64,000 nucleotides of DNA from Histomonas meleagridis (taxonomy: Eukaryota > Parabasalia > Tritrichomonadida > Dientamoebidae), in NCBI GenBank assembly GCA_020186115.1, contig WSYJ01000086.1, positions 186,001 to 250,000 on the forward strand, in the 5' to 3' direction. The notes under the pieces were generated by a model. The model had not been told where the DNA came from. It did not search any database and worked only from the letters and a program-made list of their open reading frames with translations. Of this stretch, positions 30,708-40,496 are shown in pieces (position 1 is the first letter of the stretch; each line of letters starts with the position of its first letter). The translations under genes were made by a program, and so were the position numbers.

Positions 30708-33700
30708 CTAGTTGTCTTCTATTAATGTTATAATTTCGTGTTCTTGGGGAAAAGACAAGATGAATCTATTTGGATGAAACAAGCAATTTGTCACTGTCCT
30801 AATTCTTTTTATCGTGAACAATTGCGTGACGCTTTTTATTTCTTGTTTTGTTCCGTTATTTAAATCGACAGCAAAAATTCCATTTTCATGACCGATTGCA
30901 ACTGATGCAGAAGAACTATGTACCGCAAAAGACAAAGCTTGTGTTGGTGTCTGTGCTAGTTGGTATTTTCTTAGAGAGTTTGTTGATCTAATATCAAATA
31001 GTCCAACTGAGCAATCAGTAAAACTCAAAGCGAATTCGGTTGGAGACCTATCGATAGTACCAACATCGAATGCATGTGTTTGTATTCCGAATTGTATTAT
31101 ACTATCACAACCAATTCGAGTATCATAAAATTCAAGAATGTCACTACAAACAACAATGACGTCTCTTACTTTTGGAATCGCATGGATATACTTGATCTGT
31201 CCATAACTTGACTTAAATTCTCCAATTTTCTTTTCTTTTTGTAAGTCATAAATTAAGACATTTGAGCCATTTGAATTCGTATAAAGTCTTCTTTGGCATT
31301 CATCGCATTCGAAACTAAACTGACTTGAGCAAGCCTTAAAACAGCTAGCCAGATTAAAAGCTCTGTTGCTGAATTGTAAAGCATACAAATAACCGTCGGT
31401 ATTTGAAGCAAAAACCAACGGAAAACCGTAATTTGTAATGTATTGAACGTGTGTGATTGGGGTACCCGACAACCGCCTTGAAAACGGTTTTTGCTGGGCA
31501 CCCCAAACGCAATATGATATGTCACCGTTTTTAGTTCCGAAAATGAATTGATTTTCACCAGAATTCGAGAAATTCGATGTTATTTGTGAATCGCATGAAA
31601 TTATTGGCCCTTTAATTAATTTTGAATATGACGCCATTAGTTTTTTATTATTATTATTATTATTTGTTAAAGAAATATTAAATTCGATTGGCTGTACTTC
31701 GATAATTCGTTTTTCAGGTGATTTAACAATATCATAAATTGGGTTTGAAAGCGTTGATATCATCCAATCATAAACATATGAAATGTTTTTCGATTTATCG
31801 ATTGCTAATTGTTTATGCACTTGAGGATAAGGATCGAATTTCAAGAATTCATAAAGTTGTTCGATTTCTTTACACATTTTAAACTTAGATAAAGTTAATA
31901 TTAACTGTAATCTAACTGATGGGTTTGGATCATCTTTTAATAATGAAATTGATTTTAATATTTTTTGATCTTCATCTTTACCAATGAATTCACAAATCGT
32001 ATAAAGAGCTGTAATTCGAACTTCTGGATAATCATCATTTAATAAGTCAATAATATCATTCAACAATTCGCTTAAGTTTTGTACTCCTTTAGAAAGTGTA
32101 TAAACAAATAATAAAGACCAAAGTCTTACATCCGAATATTTGTTTTTAAATAACGGCCTAATGAATTCAATCCAATTGTGTTGAAACTGACGGATTATCT
32201 CAATTTTGCATATGCAAAAAGTGGAAATAATTAACGGAAATAACGGTTTCTCTGTTTTGAATAACGGAAACAAAATTTCATTTAAAATGTGATAATTTAG
32301 AAATGGTATATTGGTAAAAGAAAGGATTTTTATGATGCAAAATAATAAATTGTTATTTTGTAGGTTCGATTTAGTAAGTAATATTTGAAATAATAATTCT
32401 AAAATTGGGAAACATAAAACTTGTTGAATTGAATCAGGAGATTTATCAATATATTTCGCTAATAGTTCAAATGTTTTATCTTTTAATGAATCATATTTTA
32501 AGCATTCGGATATACAAGCTAATAAACAAGGAAACTGAAAATCTTTTGTCGTAGCATTCATTAGGTTTTGAAGTGTCTTTAAAAAATCATCCAAATAAGA
32601 AACATATGATGTTTGTTGTAAGTTTGATGAATTAATTTGAAGCATTGCTGCATCTAAACGAAGATCAAATGAATCCCATAAATGATGTTTCCTTAAATCA
32701 GGTAATATTGGAAACGATAATGGTGTAACTCCAAAAAAACCCATTAACCGAGATGATAAATAGAAATTACAAACTAACTGAGAAACCGTTGGATCGGTCC
32801 GAAAAGTCCGCACAAAAAGTTCGCGCGGAAACACATCAAACGCCATCGCTTCGATAAGGAGGTGAAGTGACTTCAAAATTTCATCAAAAATGTCGGGCGA
32901 AACGGAGCTAAAGAAATCAGGAGAAAAAGGATGAAGAGGTCCATCCTTAAAACAGAAGTAATGATTAGAATGAATTAGAAGGGCTGTCTGTGCTGGTGAT
33001 GTCATACATGACGTAAAAAGTGCATATGGAAGCCCTGGTGAACGTGGAAGATTTTCATTAGGACCGCATGAAAAGAAGGCAAAAAGATCAATTTCGTTAC
33101 CAAGATCACATGAATCTTTTATGAATTTGGAATATGTGGGAAGAAGACACCCTGCTTTGTTGCAGTCAATAATATGGATCCAACAACTGGAACTTGAGGT
33201 TAGTATTGTTTCAATAGGAAAGAATGAAATGGATTTTTTATCATTAGAAAATATAGGAAGATGAGTGGGTGAAGTTTGAATAGGATTAGTGGAAACATAA
33301 TGAAAAATACTCCTAAGTTTTGGTCCGTTTTTGGTAAATTTTGGTATTGAAAAACTTTCAATTGATGAATTAATTTCAGTGAGAGTTGGATTAATTATTG
33401 CATTTATTTTAGCATCTGGTCTTAAGTCATGGTAAAGAGAACGAAGAGAAGCTACTGTTTCTTGTGAAGAATTCCCATTTGATTTGATCCAATTCATCCC
33501 AAGAGAAATCGATTGAGACTGGTGTTGGGTAAGTGCAACAATTAATCCAACTTTTGTGAGACTTGGAAATGGAAAACGAATTGGTTCAGGCGAAAAATTA
33601 CATTGCTCTGTAATAGATAATGACGAATGGAGCCAATCCGCAAATAAAGGTGTGGCTGAATTTGGAGGCAACTGTTCATTTATCCTTTCTTCAATTAATT

Positions 33701-33728
33701 TAATTGAGGAATTGCCACCCTTGTTCAT
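30708..33728 (-). CDS. RPTOR: Raptor homologue (TORC1 scaffold)
   Basis: 1006 residues from ATG 33728. The N-terminal part matches the Raptor N-terminal caspase-like (RNC) domain: VGLIVALT, INAIINPTLTEINSSIE, and SSSCWIHIIDCNKAGCLLPTYSKF (human SPSIFVYDCSNAGLIVKSFKQF). Residues about 350-680 form HEAT/armadillo helices (VRLWSLLFVYTLSKGVQ, EVRITALYTICEFIG, NPSVRLQLILTLSKF). A poly-Asn run (ATT repeat near 31645) leads into a C-terminal WD40 domain to residue 1006. This three-part order is diagnostic. The human NGHG segment of the RNC domain reads VSTN here. Raptor recruits TORC1 substrates and couples growth to nutrients. It is shorter than human Raptor (about 1335). Confidence 0.88.
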   Translation of the reverse strand: MNKGGNSSIKLIEERINEQLPPNSATPLFADWLHSSLSITEQCNFSPEPIRFPFPSLTKVGLIVALTQHQSQSISLGMNWIKSNGNSSQETVASLRSLYHDLRPDAKINAIINPTLTEINSSIESFSIPKFTKNGPKLRSIFHYVSTNPIQTSPTHLPIFSNDKKSISFFPIETILTSSSSCWIHIIDCNKAGCLLPTYSKFIKDSCDLGNEIDLFAFFSCGPNENLPRSPGLPYALFTSCMTSPAQTALLIHSNHYFCFKDGPLHPFSPDFFSSVSPDIFDEILKSLHLLIEAMAFDVFPRELFVRTFRTDPTVSQLVCNFYLSSRLMGFFGVTPLSFPILPDLRKHHLWDSFDLRLDAAMLQINSSNLQQTSYVSYLDDFLKTLQNLMNATTKDFQFPCLLACISECLKYDSLKDKTFELLAKYIDKSPDSIQQVLCFPILELLFQILLTKSNLQNNNLLFCIIKILSFTNIPFLNYHILNEILFPLFKTEKPLFPLIISTFCICKIEIIRQFQHNWIEFIRPLFKNKYSDVRLWSLLFVYTLSKGVQNLSELLNDIIDLLNDDYPEVRITALYTICEFIGKDEDQKILKSISLLKDDPNPSVRLQLILTLSKFKMCKEIEQLYEFLKFDPYPQVHKQLAIDKSKNISYVYDWMISTLSNPIYDIVKSPEKRIIEVQPIEFNISLTNNNNNNKKLMASYSKLIKGPIISCDSQITSNFSNSGENQFIFGTKNGDISYCVWGAQQKPFSRRLSGTPITHVQYITNYGFPLVFASNTDGYLYALQFSNRAFNLASCFKACSSQFSFECDECQRRLYTNSNGSNVLIYDLQKEKKIGEFKSSYGQIKYIHAIPKVRDVIVVCSDILEFYDTRIGCDSIIQFGIQTHAFDVGTIDRSPTEFALSFTDCSVGLFDIRSTNSLRKYQLAQTPTQALSFAVHSSSASVAIGHENGIFAVDLNNGTKQEIKSVTQLFTIKRIRTVTNCLFHPNRFILSFPQEHEIITLIEDN

Positions 33729-33969
33729 TCAAAAGAAAAACATTTTAAACCCCCCCTAAAAAATCAAACGGTTTTAATAAAACTGTTTCAATTTTGGAAC
33801 TCTTTGAACGATATGATTTAAAAAAAATCAATTTTATAACATAATGGTTTTTGATAAAATGGGGAAATTTCTATTTGAAAATCAAACATTCGTTTATCGC
33901 GAAATGTACATTATGCTCGGGGTGATCGTGTTTTTTTTAAAAATTATAGCAAGCATGAATTTTCTCCAT
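33729..33969. other. Upstream region of Raptor, nothing recognised
   Basis: AT-rich with a short GC patch near 33905-33930 and a 'tatagcaagca' stretch (about 33947) resembling part of the dispersed inverted repeat at 38283 and 44834. Confidence 0.4.
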
Positions 33970-34592
33970 TTTAATGAATTTTTAATCAAAAAATTATTCT
34001 TTTTGGTGAATTACAAGGGATTTCAAATGAAGAAGCACAAACCAATGGATTGGAATTAAATTTAAATATAAATGATCAAATAAAAATAATTTCTTCATCA
34101 AATCATTCAATTCATATTGTTTTAGAAAATGGTTCTGTATATTCGGAAAGGGAACTTAAGATTACAAATCTTTTACAAGATATATATTCTGATTATTATC
34201 TTTATTGAATAACTAAAAAATGTTATTTGTCAAACACATAAGAAGTTGATTTTGTTAAATTTAACCTTTAGTTATGTTTTAAAGAACTTTGAATTTTCTT
34301 TAATTTTTAAGAGCTATATTACTGTAAAACTTATAAATTTTCCTGAAGAGTTGTAGTTTTTTTCTTTCGGGATTTAATAACGAAAATTGTTACTAAAACA
34401 CCAATTAAAACAAGTAAAGCAGGGACAGTTACACCAACTACGATTGCCGCGGTATTTGATTTGGATTTTGATTCTGCTGAGCTAGATAGTATGTTTGATT
34501 GTGTATATGTGATTGGAGTAGATGATGTAACTGGAGTTGCAGATGAACTTGTCTGCATGTTTGATTGTGTATTTGAATTTGTTGTCGTAAAT
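33970..34592 (+). repeat. Duplication block D: truncated RCC1 plus BspA tail
   Basis: It is a direct, slightly diverged copy of about 35755-36385. It contains the truncated RCC1 segment (forward) and the 3' end of a BspA gene (reverse), and ends abruptly at 34592 where the flanks diverge. Confidence 0.88.
33976..34207 (+). pseudogene. Truncated RCC1-like gene, block D copy
   Basis: It is homologous to the first about 55 codons of the RCC1 gene at 45364. The initial codons read ATG AAT TTT TAA, so it is stopped at once. It shares the foreign tail (GSVYSERELKITNLL) seen in the other truncated copies. Confidence 0.75.
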
Positions 34593-34600
34593 GTACTTTA
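34331..34600 (-). pseudogene. BspA 3' fragment (membrane span and tail)
   Basis: It encodes only the stalk end, membrane span (AAIVVGVTVPALLVLIGVLVTIFVI), stop-transfer KSRKKK and tail TTTLQENL of a BspA-like protein. All LRRs are missing; sequence upstream of 34600 is unrelated. Confidence 0.85.
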
Positions 34601-34945
34601 TAAAAGCATATTAATCTCTTACTTATATTCATATAAACTTTAATATTATTGATGTGAGTTATTTTATTCGTTGATAATGAACATACTAATAATTTTTTAA
34701 TTATTAAATATATTTATTATAAAAAATAAATAAAAATATTTATTTTGATCTAAAAAGTTAAAGCCAAAATGAAAAGCTCTAAATTTCTGAATAGCTATGT
34801 GATGTATAATATTTCCATAATATATATATGAAGTTGTTTGAAATTAATAAATTTAATAGACTTGTCTAATAAACATAAAAAAATAAAAATATTGGGATAT
34901 ACAATGATGACCGTTAGTATTATTTCACCTCACAATTCTACATAA
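34593..34945. other. Intergenic, very AT-rich
   Basis: No gene; it ends in the ALG13 upstream region. Homology with the 56.3 kb locus starts at 34905. Confidence 0.5.
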
Positions 34946-35437
34946 ATGGGGAAAACAATTTTTGTTTGCGTTGGTTCAACACATTTTGATGCTTTAATCT
35001 CAAAAATTGATAGTAAAGAATTTCTTGAAATTAGTAAGTCTTTAGGTTATGATAAAATTATTGCACAAGTCGGTTGTTACGAAAAAGAAGTTAAATATCT
35101 TGACCAATATTTTTCATATGCAAGTCCAGAAGAATTTCATAAATATTTAGAAACATCAGATTTTATTATTGGACATGCAGGAGCAGGTACGATCTTAGAA
35201 GTTCTTCAACTTGATAAAGCACTTTTAGTTGTAATGAATGAAGAATTGATGGAAAATCATCAGCTTGAATTAGCGACAGAATGTCATCAAAAAGGATTAT
35301 TACAAATATCGAATGTTGAAAATTTTCTCGAAACTTTTCGAAAAGTTGGAAAAATTCAAGCACAAAAGATAGAATTTGATGGCACAGAATTTGTTTCAGC
35401 AATTAATGAACATTTCCATTTTAATATTGTAAAATAA
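34946..35437 (+). CDS. ALG13: ALG13, catalytic subunit of UDP-GlcNAc transferase (intact copy)
   Basis: 163 residues from ATG 34946. It aligns with Alg13 throughout: TIFVCVGSTHFDALI at the N-terminus, SLGYDKIIAQVG, SDFIIGHAGAGTILEVL (the UDP-GlcNAc-binding GHAGAG loop) and LVVMNEELMENHQLELATECHQKG. With membrane-bound Alg14 it adds the second GlcNAc to dolichol-PP-GlcNAc on the cytosolic face of the ER, the second step of N-glycan assembly. Length is typical for the single-domain form. It converges on the LSm gene with 31 bases between the stops. A second copy at 55833-56331 is frameshifted, so this may be the functional one, unless that frameshift is a sequencing error. Confidence 0.92.
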   Translation: MGKTIFVCVGSTHFDALISKIDSKEFLEISKSLGYDKIIAQVGCYEKEVKYLDQYFSYASPEEFHKYLETSDFIIGHAGAGTILEVLQLDKALLVVMNEELMENHQLELATECHQKGLLQISNVENFLETFRKVGKIQAQKIEFDGTEFVSAINEHFHFNIVK

Positions 35438-35468
35438 AAAATATATAAAGATTTATTTAAAAAAAAAT

Positions 35469-35723
35469 TTATTTTTCTTCTTCTTCAACTTGATCAATTG
35501 CAAGAATATGAGGGAATCGAACAACTGCAGTCCCAAGTTTTCGAGGTTTGAAATTTTCTGTTTTAGTTAAAGGAATCGTTTCAAAACATTCTCCTATAAC
35601 AAGATTCCCAAATTGATCATAACCATTAAGAATACCTCGAATTTCTCGTCCTCCTTGCATTTCAATAACTATCTTTTTATGAATATATTCATCAAGTGGC
35701 CAACAAAGAAGAATTTTCTCCAT
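35469..35723 (-). CDS. Sm/LSm protein, SmG/LSm7 type (block A copy)
   Basis: 84 residues from ATG 35723. Sm1 motif: IVIEMQGGREIRGILNGYDQFGNLVIGECFE, closest by eye to SmG and LSm7 (GGR-x-x-x-GIL-x-G-[YF]-D). Sm2 motif: LGTAVVRFPHILAID, with VRFP in place of the usual IRGN, an odd change at the RNA-binding turn. The tail is acidic (VEEEEK). Sm/LSm rings assemble on snRNAs or act in mRNA decay. The gene shares a 38-base gap with the divergent truncated RCC1 gene. TAAA overlaps the stop. Confidence 0.85.
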   Translation of the reverse strand: MEKILLCWPLDEYIHKKIVIEMQGGREIRGILNGYDQFGNLVIGECFETIPLTKTENFKPRKLGTAVVRFPHILAIDQVEEEEK

Positions 35724-35761
35724 TTGGCGTTTTCATGTCACATGTCTGCTCCAAATTTATA
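35724..35761. promoter_or_regulatory. 38-bp bidirectional promoter between LSm and RCC1
   Basis: The ATGs of the LSm gene (minus) and the RCC1-type gene (plus) are only 38 bases apart, and the gap is conserved at 45326-45363 and 55506-55543. The whole promoter and both leaders must fit here or overlap the genes. It holds ACATGTG-ACATG repeats but no clear TCA initiator. Confidence 0.5.
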
Positions 35762-35995
35762 ATGAATTTGAATCAAAAAATGATTCTTTTTGGTGAATTA
35801 CAAGGGATTTTAAATGAAGAAGCACAAACCAATGGATTAGAATTAAATTTAAATATAAATAATCAAATAAAAATAATTTCTTCATCAAATCATTCAATTC
35901 ATATTGTTTTAGAAAATGGTTCTGTATATTCGGAAAGGGAACTTAAGATTACAAATCTTTTACAAGATATATATTCTGATTATTATCTTTATTGA
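35762..35995 (+). pseudogene. Truncated RCC1-like ORF (block A copy)
   Basis: From ATG 35762 it encodes MNLNQKMILFGELQG through HIVLENGS, as in the full RCC1 gene at 45364. At VYSERELKITNLLQD it leaves homology where the full gene begins its first propeller blade (AYSLGSNKHGDLG). The remaining 77-residue ORF has no complete RCC1 repeat. The same junction is present in blocks D and A', so truncation preceded duplication. Confidence 0.8.
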
Positions 35996-36118
35996 ATAAC
36001 TAAAAAAATGTTATTTGTCAAACACATAAGAAGTTGATTTTGTTAAATTTAACCTTTAGTTATGTTTTAAAGAACTTTGGATTTTCTTTAATTTTTAAGA
36101 GCTATATTACTGTAAAAC

Positions 36119-37408
36119 TTATAAATTTTCCTGAAGAGTTGTAGTTTTTTTCTTTCGGGGTTTAATAACGAAAATTGTTACTAAAACACCAATTAAAACA
36201 AGTAAAGCAGGGACAGTTACACCAACTACGATTGCCGTGGTATTTGATTTGGATTTTGATTCTGCTGAACTAGATAGTATGTTTGATTGTGTATATGTGA
36301 TTGGAGTAGATGATGTAACTGGAGTTGCAGATGAACTTGTCTGTATGTTTGATTGTATATTTGAATTTGTTGTCGTAAATCTATTTGGTTTTGTAAATGT
36401 ATTGGATTGTGTAAATGTACTTGTTGGCCATGCACCGCAACCTTCAATTGTAGTTCCAATTGATAAATTAAAGTCACCAAATTTCGTCGAATTATAAGAA
36501 CCGATAATCATTACAGTTTTTGCAGGACATCCATCAAATGCAGTTTCATTTACATTAGGTTCTTTGTTGCCATAAAAATAAATGCATGAAAGAGAAGAAC
36601 AATTCCAAAATGCCCCAAATCCGATTGAAGATACCTTTTCTCCTAAAATAAGTCTTGATAAATTATAACAAAAAGCAAATGCTTCTTTGTCAATCAAAGT
36701 TACTGAATTTGGAATTTCAACGCTTTTAAGGGAACTACAATAAGCAAATGCATATTGGCCAATTTTAGATAACTTTTCTCCAAAAAGAATTTCTTTTAGT
36801 TTTATGCATTCATAAAATGCATGTGCTTGAATTGTGATTATTGAATTTGGTAATTTAATTTTTTCAAGTGAAGAACATTTATTAAAAGTAGATACATTAA
36901 TTGTAATTATACTTTCTCCTAAACTGACACTAACTAATTTGGTACATTCTGAAAATGCTTGTTTTTCTATTATAGAAACTGAATTTGATAATTTAATTTT
37001 TTCAAGTGATGAACAATTAGCAAATGCCCTCATCTCAATTTTTTTGAGACTTTCTCCAAATGTAATTTCTTTTAATTTTATGCACCTTAAAAAAGCGCCG
37101 TAAGAAATTGTATTAATTTTTTTACCAAAAATAACATTTGATAAATTGAAACACTCGTAAAATGCTACGCGATTAATTATAGTTACTGAATTCCCGATTT
37201 TAGCCGAAGTTAGATTCTCCCATCCTTTAAATGTTCCGTTTGGTATTGATGTAATTCCATCAGCAATTATTAAAATTGATGTTCTTTCTGCATATTGTCT
37301 TGCATTTTTAAAATCAGTTTCATTCTCTATTGTAAGTGTTTTTGTTGCATTATCGAATTTGATCTCTAAAGTTGGAACGATAAGAATAGAAAATAAAAGA
37401 GTAAACAT
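36119..37408 (-). CDS. BspA-like LRR surface protein (intact, block A)
   Basis: 429 residues from ATG 37408. Signal peptide MFTLLFSILIVPTLEI; about 9-10 LRR_5/BspA repeats of 23 residues (SVTIINRVAFYECFNLSNVIFG, SVSIIEKQAFSECTKLVSVSLG); a closing FYGNKEPNVNETAFDGCPAK module; a Thr/Ser/Asn stalk (TFTQSNTFTKPN); a membrane span (IVVGVTVPALLVLIGVLVTIFVI); KPRKKK; and the tail TTTLQENL. It is a type I surface protein of the trichomonad BspA family, with a proposed role in adhesion or environmental binding. It is nearly identical to 53926-55149 but has 22 extra stalk residues. Promoter: TCATTTTTATT initiator (37421-37431, minus) and a CTGGTTTTTGTGT element near 37445-37457. Confidence 0.93.
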   Translation of the reverse strand: MFTLLFSILIVPTLEIKFDNATKTLTIENETDFKNARQYAERTSILIIADGITSIPNGTFKGWENLTSAKIGNSVTIINRVAFYECFNLSNVIFGKKINTISYGAFLRCIKLKEITFGESLKKIEMRAFANCSSLEKIKLSNSVSIIEKQAFSECTKLVSVSLGESIITINVSTFNKCSSLEKIKLPNSIITIQAHAFYECIKLKEILFGEKLSKIGQYAFAYCSSLKSVEIPNSVTLIDKEAFAFCYNLSRLILGEKVSSIGFGAFWNCSSLSCIYFYGNKEPNVNETAFDGCPAKTVMIIGSYNSTKFGDFNLSIGTTIEGCGAWPTSTFTQSNTFTKPNRFTTTNSNIQSNIQTSSSATPVTSSTPITYTQSNILSSSAESKSKSNTTAIVVGVTVPALLVLIGVLVTIFVIKPRKKKTTTLQENL

Positions 37409-37420
37409 TCGTATTGCTCT

Positions 37421-37431
37421 AATAAAAATGA
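37421..37431 (-). promoter_or_regulatory. Initiator TCATTTTTATT of BspA (block A)
   Basis: Read on the minus strand, TCATTTTTATT precedes the ATG with about 20 bases of leader. The same motif is at the same distance in the 42398 and 53926 copies. Confidence 0.6.
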
Positions 37432-38282
37432 AATGGAAATTTTAACACAAAAACCAGTTGAAAAAAAAAAAAAAAAAAACATAACAAATAAGTTATGAAT
37501 GAGTTAATAAATGTTTGTTTGTCTGTCTTCGACTTATTTAATAAACGGAGGACACTATAGAGTATTTCCTGCTCTTGGTGATGTTCCTTCAGAAATTTTA
37601 TAATTTTTTTTCTAATATATACACTTAAAATATCAAAAAAATTTTTATTAAGTTTCTATTACATCGATGGAATATTAAAATGTATGTTCAGATCAAAATG
37701 TTTAAATTTTAAATCAAATTTATCTGATAACTTTTCTTGTAATCATTTTCTTTTTTTTCGAAACAATTTTCCAACAAACTTCAGATAAGGGTAAATCTAA
37801 TAATATAGTTTATATTACTCAAACGCATGATTTATCTAGAAATATTGGAAATTGTGTTGTAAGTAATTATTATTTCACATTTTATATATCTATGAAAATG
37901 GCGATGAATGAAGTAAATATTTAAATTTCGTTAATATTCTTTAAAATGAATTGCATTTTTATAATTATTTTTGCTTATATAATCTTTTCATGTTTTCATA
38001 TGTGTGTTATGAAAAAAAGAAATACCAATTTCCTATTTATTCTCACTAAAAGGATATAAATTAGAAAGTTATATTAGTATCATTTGAATAAATATTGTTT
38101 TGAAATTTTGTGGAAAGTAATTATTGAATAAACCATCACTAATATATATATATATATACGATTATTTGGATTTTTGTTGTTAATTAAGTGATCAATTAAC
38201 TCATCATTTTTGTAGTGTTATAGTAAAATCCAAAAGATGGAATTATAAGATTGCAAAAATCCAATTACTATAATTTCAATGA

Positions 38283-38350
38283 AAACTCTTTTGTTACCAT
38301 ATTAAATTCTAAAAATATAGCAAGCACGTATGCAAAAAAATCGAAACACA
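38283..38350 (+). repeat. Dispersed inverted repeat, copy 1
   Basis: About 67 bases (around 'tatagcaagcacgt' and 'tcgaaacaca') match the reverse complement of 44834-44900 with few mismatches. It directly precedes the BspA relic. Confidence 0.75.
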
Positions 38351-38720
38351 ATTGGAACAATGGCATTTGGACTTTGTTCTAATTTATCAGTACTTATTCT
38401 TTGTGAAAATTTAGCTTCAATTGGATTTAAACATTTTGTAATTGCACTTCTCTTATATGTGTTTATTATTGCGGTAACACAGAACCTAATATTGATAACA
38501 CAGCATTCGATTGTTGTTTTGTAGGATGTGTGATGACATTAAACATATATATAATTCGTCAAAATTTGGTAAACTTAACGTTTCTGTTGGATCAAATATA
38601 AGTAATTGTACTCTATTTCCAACAAACTCATATACAAAATCAAGTACATTAACAAATTCAAATACAACAACAATAACAAAATCAAATATATATACACAAT
38701 CAACCACAATTACACTTCTT
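38346..38720 (+). pseudogene. BspA-like fragment
   Basis: It retains one and a half LRRs (IGTMAFGLCSNLSVLILCENLASIG), then after frame changes the SKFGKLNVSVGSNI module and a Ser/Thr/Asn stalk (SYTKSSTLTNSNTTTITKSN). The N-terminus and membrane anchor are absent; homology stops where hAT-like coding begins. Confidence 0.8.
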
Positions 38721-40496
38721 GAAAATTATTTTGGCATAACGAAAATTTCCAAAAATATAGATGTTCAATTTCACTCTTTAATCGCAAGTCTAGATCTTTC
38801 AATCAATGCTGCATCAAGTCCTCAAATGTATGATTAAGATGTGTATTCAGCTGGGCCAAAGTAATCCAAACGCAGAAATCGATTCATTATTTTCATTCAA
38901 CTCAAGAAACACACTGATAAAAAACTTCTGCCAATATGCGAAAACCAACTAAAAAAGGCCACACTTCAGAAGTATTATTTGTTTCCTTATAATTCTTTAG
39001 TGATTGATGCTGGGATGAATCATGGCGTTTCTTATTTAATAGCAATAATTTCAAACCCTATAGCATTAGATTTAAAACCACTAATAATTTCAGCAAATAA
39101 GAATTTTATTGGGAACTTACAGAACTATAAATGCGTTGTTATTAATATTATTGATCAATTAAAATCATACAACGTTGCGATTGGATCGATCACTGCGGAC
39201 AACCTACCAGTACAAAAATCAGCCATTGATCCAGAATCACTAAATTCATTTCATTTCACATCAATGCATGAGAACAATTATCCAATTATTTTTTTCCCAT
39301 GTATTGCACATACAATAGCATTAGGTATCAAAGACACATTTCAATCGGACAATTTGTCAATGATTCAAGATTATATTTCGAGATTTTCGAAAATTTTTCG
39401 ATCCAAACCAATCAGTTCAACAATGCGAGAAGTATGTCCCGGATTTTGTCTAACAAGATGGTTTAATACATTTGAGATTTGTGAATGGTGAATTCGTAAG
39501 ATTGGTAAAATCAAACAAATATTAAATGATACAAATCTGTTCAATAGTGATGATGATTTAAGCTTCATCAAGTTCATGCTCATAGATGTAATTTCAAATA
39601 CAAATCTTTTATTATTACCTCTCATTAAACTAATAAAAACAATTGAAGGAGATCATTTCCCTGCGTCAAACATTTATCCACTTATTCTCTGTTTGCCTGA
39701 TTCGTATTATGAAATCAATAATTATAATGATACGACATTCGATTATGATCATATTCATTATAATAAAATTATCAGAAGATTGCAAACGACAGGAGATTAT
39801 CAATTAATTAAACTTTCATTCTCTCTCACTTTACAAGGAAGAGAATATGCAAAAGAAGTCGAAGTTGCCCAAAGGGATGTGGATACGAGTAATTTAAATC
39901 AAAAACTTAAACTTGAACAAAACGACAAGATGCTACTTAATAGCATAAAACAATTTAATGAGCAATTAGAAGAAGATTATAATCAAATTGAAATTGACGA
40001 GAATTTAGTATATGATGAAATGATAACCGGAGGTGAAATTGAACCTATTTAAGTACAAGAGGAAGAAGAGGCCGATAGGGAAGAATTTGATTATTTTGCT
40101 GTACTAGATGGAAACCTCGAAAATTCAAACGTTGAAGCAGATGTTTCATTACAAAGTTTGTTGGAGCGAATGACGAAGATTTGTCACATGCATAATTATT
40201 CAGATTGAGATATCGAAAAAGTTTCATGCAAGTTTATTGATTGGTTCACATTGAGTGACAATCAGCTTCCATTTTATCCAAGCAGTAAGACTTCGTCTTA
40301 TGGATATTTTAGTGTATTGTATACAATTGAAGATTGGAGACCATTCGCAAGAATCAGACAGCAGATCTTATTGATACAATCCACTGAAGCCGCAGCAGAA
40401 CGAGCATTTTCGAGGCTTCAAAAAATTCGATCAGATCTTATTACAAAAACGAAAAAAGCCATAGAAGAAGAAGCAATTTTTTTTTCTAGTTTCTAA
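38720..40496 (+). pseudogene. hAT-superfamily transposase, broken by stops
   Basis: Coding sense is spread over consecutive frames: 38979-39491 (SLVIDAGMNHGVSYLIAIISNP; FFPCIAHTIALGIKDTF, typical of the hAT RNase H-like core), 39576-40052, and 40251-40496, the hAT dimerisation domain (STEAAAERAFSRLQKIRSDLITKTKKAI). Stops lie at about 39491 (TGA), 40052 (TAA) and 40208 (TGA). It could not make transposase. The N-terminal zinc finger and terminal inverted repeats were not found; 'cttcactg' at about 40532-40539 could be the right end. Confidence 0.82.

Larger units (their letters stand above)
34905..37830 (+). repeat. Duplication block A: ALG13 - LSm - truncated RCC1 - BspA
   Basis: This about 2.9 kb block recurs inverted at 53503-56373 (block A'). 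Its 37-38 kb end extends further as the arm shared with block B (to 38158). The left limit lies in the ALG13 promoter, exactly where the other copy meets eS6. Confidence 0.9.
36075..38158 (-). repeat. Left arm of large inverted repeat A/B
   Basis: A BspA gene plus about 750 bases of its 5' flank, ending in (TA)n at about 38142-38158. It is matched in reverse orientation by 41641-43650. The spacer of about 3.5 kb holds a BspA relic, a hAT relic and a metacaspase. Confidence 0.9.

Noticed and set aside
34331-34643. Overlapping ORFs on both strands in BspA stalk regions (for example 34438-34632, 36226-36480, 54854-55042)
   Set aside because: They are frame shadows of the low-complexity Ser/Asn/Thr repeat and do not resemble independent proteins.
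38979-40496. Functional hAT transposon
   Set aside because: At least three stops interrupt the transposase, and no matching terminal inverted repeats or 8-bp target duplication could be found by eye.
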